Shown here in pieces: positions 61,554 through 64,000 of a stretch of DNA of 64,000 nucleotides. The stretch's first letter is position 1. Each line of letters begins with the position of its first letter. Below the pieces are notes generated by a model, which saw only the letters and a program-made list of their open reading frames with translations, was not told the origin of the DNA and searched no databases. The position numbers and the translations under genes were made by a program. The stretch is from an uncultured Alphaproteobacteria bacterium (GTDB lineage: Bacteria > Pseudomonadota > Alphaproteobacteria > Rhizobiales > Ancalomicrobiaceae): the NCBI GenBank assembly GCA_937919435.1, contig CALFRR010000125.1, positions 1 to 64,000 on the forward strand, written 5' to 3'.

Positions 61554-62468
61554 ATGAGCGAGACCGCCGCCTATCCCCGCGACATGATCGGCTACGGCCG
61601 CACGCCCCCGCATCCGCGCTGGCCGAACGGCGCCCGGGTGGCGGTCCAGTTCGTGCTGAACTACGAGGAGGGCGGCGAGAACAACATCCTGCACGGCGAT
61701 GCCGCCTCCGAGGCCTTCCTCTCCGACGTGCTCGGCGCCCAGCCGTGGCCGGGCAAGCGTCACATGAACGTCGAGAGCATGTACGAGTACGGCTCGCGGG
61801 CCGGCTTCTGGCGGCTGTGGCGGCTGTTCTCCGCCCGCGAGATCCCGGTCACCGTGTTCGGGGTGGCGACCGCGCTCGCCCGCAATCCGGAAGCCGTCGC
61901 CGCGATGCGCGACGTCGACTGGGAGATCGCCTCCCACGGTCTGAAGTGGATCGACTACCGCGACTTCTCCCGCGACGAGGAGCGCCGCCACCTCCAGGAG
62001 GCGATCCGCATCCACACCGAGGTCACCGGCTCGCGCCCGCTCGGCTGGTACACCGGCCGCACCTCGGTCCACACCCGCGATCTGGTCAAGGAGGAGGGCG
62101 GATTCCTCTACGACAGCGACACCTACTCCGACGATCTGCCCTATTGGGAGGAGGGGCCGGCCGGGCCGCACCTGACCATCCCCTACACCCTCGAGACCAA
62201 CGACATGCGCTTCGCCAACGCGCCCGGCTTCACCGAGGCCGAGCAGTTCTTCGGCTACATGCGCGACGCCTTCGACGTGCTGTGGGAGGAGGGGGCGACC
62301 GCACCGAAGATGATGTCGATCGGGCTGCACTGCCGGATCGTCGGGCGCCCGGCGCGGATCATGGCGCTCCACCGCTTCCTCGACCACATCGCCGCCCGCG
62401 GCGACGTCTGGATCGCCCGCCGCATCGACATCGCCTGGCACTGGCACGCCCACCACCGGCCGGGCTGA
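61554..62468 (+). CDS. puuE: Polysaccharide-deacetylase-fold allantoinase PuuE
   Basis: PuuE is the cofactor-independent allantoinase that opens (S)-allantoin to allantoate in purine breakdown. The 304-residue protein has the family start RDMIGYGRTPPHPRWPNGARVA (split about its GYGR core), then VLNYEEGGENNILHGD, GSRAGFWRLWRLFSA and IASHGLKWIDY. It ends DIAWHWHAHH. These separate it from true polysaccharide deacetylases. ATG 61554 follows a weak GGAG-type site. No other purine-catabolism gene is in the window, so its pathway partners must lie elsewhere. Confidence 0.93.
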   Translation: MSETAAYPRDMIGYGRTPPHPRWPNGARVAVQFVLNYEEGGENNILHGDAASEAFLSDVLGAQPWPGKRHMNVESMYEYGSRAGFWRLWRLFSAREIPVTVFGVATALARNPEAVAAMRDVDWEIASHGLKWIDYRDFSRDEERRHLQEAIRIHTEVTGSRPLGWYTGRTSVHTRDLVKEEGGFLYDSDTYSDDLPYWEEGPAGPHLTIPYTLETNDMRFANAPGFTEAEQFFGYMRDAFDVLWEEGATAPKMMSIGLHCRIVGRPARIMALHRFLDHIAARGDVWIARRIDIAWHWHAHHRPG

Positions 62469-62498
62469 GCGCGGCCTCGGGACCCGCGCGCGGGCGGC

Positions 62499-63608
62499 TC
62501 ACACCACCACGGTGAGCCGCTCGGCCGCCCGGGTGATGCCGGTGTAGAGCCAGCGGGCGCGGTGTTCGCGGAAGGCGAAGCTCTCGTCGAACAGCACGAC
62601 GTCGTCCCACTGCGAGCCCTGCGCCTTGTGGACGGTCAGCGCATAGCCCCAGTCGAACTCGTCGGACTTGCGCCTGAGGGTGAACGGCATGTTCTCCTCG
62701 CCGCCCTCGAAGAAGGCCGGCAGGATCGACACCGAGACCTTGCGGCGGCTCTCCGTCTCCTCCGGGGTCAGCTCGAACTTGAGCATGCCGCCCTTCGGGT
62801 CCTTGACCCGCGAGACGCGGAACAGGCCGCCGTTCTGGATGCCCTTGGTCTTGTCGTTCCTGAGGCAGACCAGCTTCTCGCCGACCTCCGGGGTCGGGAA
62901 GGTGTGGCCGCGCAGTTCCCGGATGCGGCCGTTGTAGAGCCGCCGGGTCTTGTTCATCCCGACCAGCACCTGATCGGCGGCGAGGATCCGGTCGGCGGTG
63001 ATGTCGCGGCGGCGGATGATCTTGGTCTCGCCGAAGTCGCCGACCGCGATCTCGCGGCCCTCGCGCACGTCCATCGACAGGCGGATGATCGGATTGTCGG
63101 CGGCCTGCCGATGCACCTCGGTGAGCATCACGTCGGGCTCGGCCTCGGTGAAGAAGCCGCCGCCCTTGACCGGCGGCAACTGGGCGGGATCGCCGAGCAC
63201 CAGCGTCGGCTTGCCGAACGACAGGAGATCGCGGCCGAGTTCCTCGTCGACCATCGAGCATTCGTCGATGACGATCAGCGACGCCTTCGAGGCGTCCGAC
63301 TGGCGGTTGATCGCGAAGGAGAGGGTCTCCTCCTCCTCCTCCTCGTCCTCCGCCGGCCGCTTCGGCCGATAGATCATCGAATGGATGGTCGACGCGCCCT
63401 CGCAGCCCTTGGAGCGCATCACCAGTGCCGCCTTGCCGGTGAAGGCGCCGAAACAGACGTCGCCGTCGATCCCCTCGGCGAGATGGCGGGCGAGCGTCGT
63501 CTTGCCGGTCCCGGCGAATCCGAACAGTCGGAACACCTGGGGGGACCCCGTCTTCAACCATCGGGCGATCTCGGAGAGCGCCCGTTCCTGTTCGCTCGAC
63601 CAGTGCAT
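62499..63608 (-). CDS. RecD/Dda-like ATP-dependent DNA helicase (SF1B)
   Basis: The 369-residue protein has the superfamily 1 helicase motifs. Walker A is FGFAGTGKTTLARH near residue 30, Walker B LIVIDECSMVDEE near 115, and motif III GDPAQLPPV near 138. Motif V is LTVHKAQGSQWDDVV near 325 and motif VI LYTGITRAAERL at the C-terminus. It resembles stand-alone RecD2/phage Dda helicases, which move 5' to 3'. A Glu-rich loop (DEEEEEET) sits near residue 90. ATG 63608 precedes the conserved WSSEQERAL; an in-frame stretch upstream to 63692 is not conserved. Function in repair is inferred. Confidence 0.9.
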   Translation of the reverse strand: MHWSSEQERALSEIARWLKTGSPQVFRLFGFAGTGKTTLARHLAEGIDGDVCFGAFTGKAALVMRSKGCEGASTIHSMIYRPKRPAEDEEEEEETLSFAINRQSDASKASLIVIDECSMVDEELGRDLLSFGKPTLVLGDPAQLPPVKGGGFFTEAEPDVMLTEVHRQAADNPIIRLSMDVREGREIAVGDFGETKIIRRRDITADRILAADQVLVGMNKTRRLYNGRIRELRGHTFPTPEVGEKLVCLRNDKTKGIQNGGLFRVSRVKDPKGGMLKFELTPEETESRRKVSVSILPAFFEGGEENMPFTLRRKSDEFDWGYALTVHKAQGSQWDDVVLFDESFAFREHRARWLYTGITRAAERLTVVV

Positions 63609-63750
63609 TCCTCGTCCCGTCACGGCCCTACCGGCCGAATCCCGTTTCTCGGTCGCCGGCAGTCTGCCCGAGACGGAACAAAAAGGAAACAACTTTTGCG
63701 GGGAATCGGCCCGCCGTGCCCGCTGTCCCCACCGGAGGGTGCTCGGCCGG

Positions 63751-64000
63751 TCAGTTCCACCGTGCCAGGAAGACCAGCCACGCCGAACTGGTCACCACGC
63801 TCGCCACCGTGGTCATCACCACCGTGGCCGAGGCGAGCTTCTCGTTCGAGCGGAACTGGATGGCGATCATGTGGACGTTGATCCCGCTCGGCAGCGCCGC
63901 GATCAGCACCAGCGGTCCGATGTTCGACGCCTCCAGCCCGAACAGCAGGGCGATGCCGAGCACCAGGGCCGGCATCAGCGCCAGCTTGCAGACCGTCGAG
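63751..64000 (-). CDS. AEC-family transporter, C-terminal part (runs off the window)
   Basis: Only the last ~82 residues are in the window; the frame is open to the edge. It reads KLALMPALVLGIALLFGLE, then LVLIAALPSGINVHMIAIQF and TVVMTTVASVVTSSAWLVFL. This is the typical last three helices of auxin efflux carrier/malonate (AEC) permeases, with the family's PSGINV element. The substrate is unknown. It lies upstream of the helicase on the same strand with about 140 bases between them. Confidence 0.85.
   Translation of the reverse strand, partial: STVCKLALMPALVLGIALLFGLEASNIGPLVLIAALPSGINVHMIAIQFRSNEKLASATVVMTTVASVVTSSAWLVFLARWN

Overview
This is a 64 kb piece of a GC-rich (roughly 70% by eye) bacterial chromosome, densely packed with housekeeping genes. 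The gene content points to an alphaproteobacterium of the order Hyphomicrobiales (Rhizobiales). The pointers are a class II DAHP synthase, a class I iron-sulfur fumarase, CimA-type citramalate synthase, the blocks gph / rpiA-DUF2059-gor, cysS-GFA-cimA and Atm1-psd-pssA, DUF2336, DUF2865 and DUF971 proteins, and a TakP-type TRAP transporter. I cannot name the genus. I saw no rRNA, tRNA, CRISPR array, integrase or intact insertion sequence.

Layout: 0.1-2.5 kb holds a solute-binding protein, a beta-hydroxyacid dehydrogenase and mobA. 2.6-7.9 kb is a TakP-like TRAP system with two tandem binding proteins facing a convergent dctQ-dctM pair. 8-13.5 kb carries a TerC-like membrane protein, an EamA exporter, moaA, a DUF971 protein, an L,D-transpeptidase and a DUF2336 protein. 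13.6-21.7 kb is central carbon metabolism: fumarase, PHA synthase, a hexapeptide acetyltransferase, transketolase and class II aldolase. 21.9-24.1 kb is the one clearly accessory patch. It holds a decayed polymorphic-toxin gene followed by small immunity-like genes and a second, orphan copy of the toxin tip. 24.2-28.5 kb carries rpe, gph, rpiA, a DUF2059 protein and gor; 28.7-36.1 kb carries kup, an RND efflux pair and a GntR regulator. 36.6-45.4 kb carries aroG, a DODA-type dioxygenase, a PAS protein, nadE, gltX, a DUF2865 protein and creA. 45.7-50.6 kb carries a flavin-reductase-fold protein, a TSUP permease, ppc and a DUF1566 protein. 51-60.2 kb carries cysS, a 48-residue membrane peptide, a GFA protein, cimA, an acyltransferase, a LOG protein, an Atm1-type exporter, psd and pssA. 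The window ends with two small hypotheticals, a short coding-like repeat tract, puuE, a RecD/Dda-like helicase and the 3' end of an AEC permease.

How the genes fit together: tkt, fba, rpe and rpiA supply sugar-phosphate interconversion, and gph clears phosphoglycolate. ppc, fumarase and 2-oxoacid uptake by the TRAP system feed the C4/TCA pool, which PHA synthase can draw on for storage. mobA and moaA belong to molybdenum cofactor synthesis, and psd with pssA make phosphatidylethanolamine.

The most unusual item is the toxin/immunity array at 21.9-24.1 kb. One toxin frame is broken by an in-frame TGA and an apparent one-base frameshift. Its C-terminal tip and its immunity-like partner then recur about 1 kb downstream in near-identical form.
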